Assembly: GCA_021850345.1 (NCBI GenBank)
Contig: JAJZMN010000105.1
Span: forward strand, 1-14,533
Origin: Actinomycetes bacterium
GTDB taxonomy: Bacteria; Actinomycetota; Acidimicrobiia; Acidimicrobiales; RAAP-2
Length of the DNA: 14,533 bases
Reading direction: 5' to 3'
The notes below the pieces were generated by a model. It saw nothing but the letters and a program-made list of their open reading frames with translations. It did no database searches and was not told the DNA's origin. Both the position numbers and the translations under genes were made by a program. Of this stretch, positions 14,479 to 14,533 are shown piece by piece; positions within the stretch are counted from its first letter, which is position 1; every line of letters begins with the position of its first letter.

Positions 14479-14533
14479 TCATCGGTCTTCCGTGTCCAGG
14501 TGCATCTTTCCTCGGGCGGAGTCCTCGATCGGC
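14479..14533 (-). CDS. Possible C-terminal end of an upstream gene, cut by the window edge
   Basis: The minus-strand frame entering at the window edge reads PIEDSARGKMHLDTEDR and stops at TGA 14481-14479, overlapping ATG 14482 as ATGA. The composition looks like a normal protein end. If real, it is the gene before serA, and the duplicated serA starts lie at this stop/start junction. Alternatively, ATG 14505 with GAGGA just before it could begin an 8-codon leader. The fragment is too short to identify. Confidence 0.35.
   Translation of the reverse strand, partial: PIEDSARGKMHLDTEDR

Larger units (their letters stand above)
14388..14482 (-). repeat. Tandemly duplicated serA start region
   Basis: On the plus strand TCGTCGGTCAT occurs at 14388, 14414, 14440 and 14454, with a broken copy at 14468. 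The first two belong to 26-base units (14388-14413, 14414-14439) identical in 25 positions. The next two are identical 14-base units (14440-14453, 14454-14467). On the minus strand every intact copy reads ATGACCGACGA, the first codons of serA, so the gene's start has been multiplied. Confidence 0.9.

Noticed and set aside
14388..14482. Regularly repeated short units considered as a CRISPR array
   Set aside because: The units are direct tandem copies (26 and 14 bases) with no unique spacers and lie across a gene start, so this is a tandem duplication.

Overview
This is a GC-rich, densely packed window with the look of an Actinomycetota chromosome. The evidence is strong G/C bias at third codon positions, GTG starts, stop/start overlaps (ATGA, GTGA), promoters that look leaderless, and an ApbE / ferric-reductase-like / NuoF-like / ferredoxin gene set of a kind I associate with actinobacteria. 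I would guess a member of Acidimicrobiia or a relative, but the sequence alone does not prove the class. I see no rRNA, tRNA, CRISPR array, transposase or phage gene.

Layout. (1) 23-3426, plus strand: a single-domain universal stress protein, then a P2-type cation-transporting ATPase with Na,K-ATPase-like motifs. (2) 3580-6921, minus strand: a tightly coupled unit read MarR-family regulator, then DHA2-type MFS exporter, then an inositol-monophosphatase-family protein that has lost two metal-ligand aspartates. A hairpin lies between the convergent ends of (1) and (2). (3) 7079-9161, minus strand: an OmpR-type response regulator and its membrane histidine kinase, one base apart. (4) 9401-13117, plus strand, divergent from the two-component pair: a five-gene redox operon. 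It encodes a small single-pass membrane protein, an ApbE flavin transferase, a four-histidine haem membrane protein of the ferric-reductase type, a NuoF/RnfC-like flavo-iron-sulfur protein, and a three-cysteine ferredoxin. The first four are joined by 4-base stop/start overlaps, and the ferredoxin follows after 3 bases. (5) 13172-14398, minus strand: SerA, preceded by a tandemly duplicated start region, with the likely tail of another gene at the window edge.

How the parts fit. The redox operon reads as an electron path. A soluble flavin/Fe-S protein and a ferredoxin in the cytoplasm could exchange electrons with a haem-bearing membrane protein, and ApbE would attach FMN to an extracytoplasmic partner. 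No canonical flavinylation motif is visible in any product of the operon, so the acceptor is missing, atypical or encoded elsewhere. The adjacent two-component system has an 11-base direct repeat at its promoter and is the natural candidate regulator. The MarR-MFS-phosphatase unit looks like a self-regulated export operon.

The features I would check first are the redox operon with its altered Fe-S motif and missing flavin acceptor, the chain of overlapping mini-ORFs made by tandem duplication in front of serA, and the phosphatase-fold protein with replaced catalytic residues.
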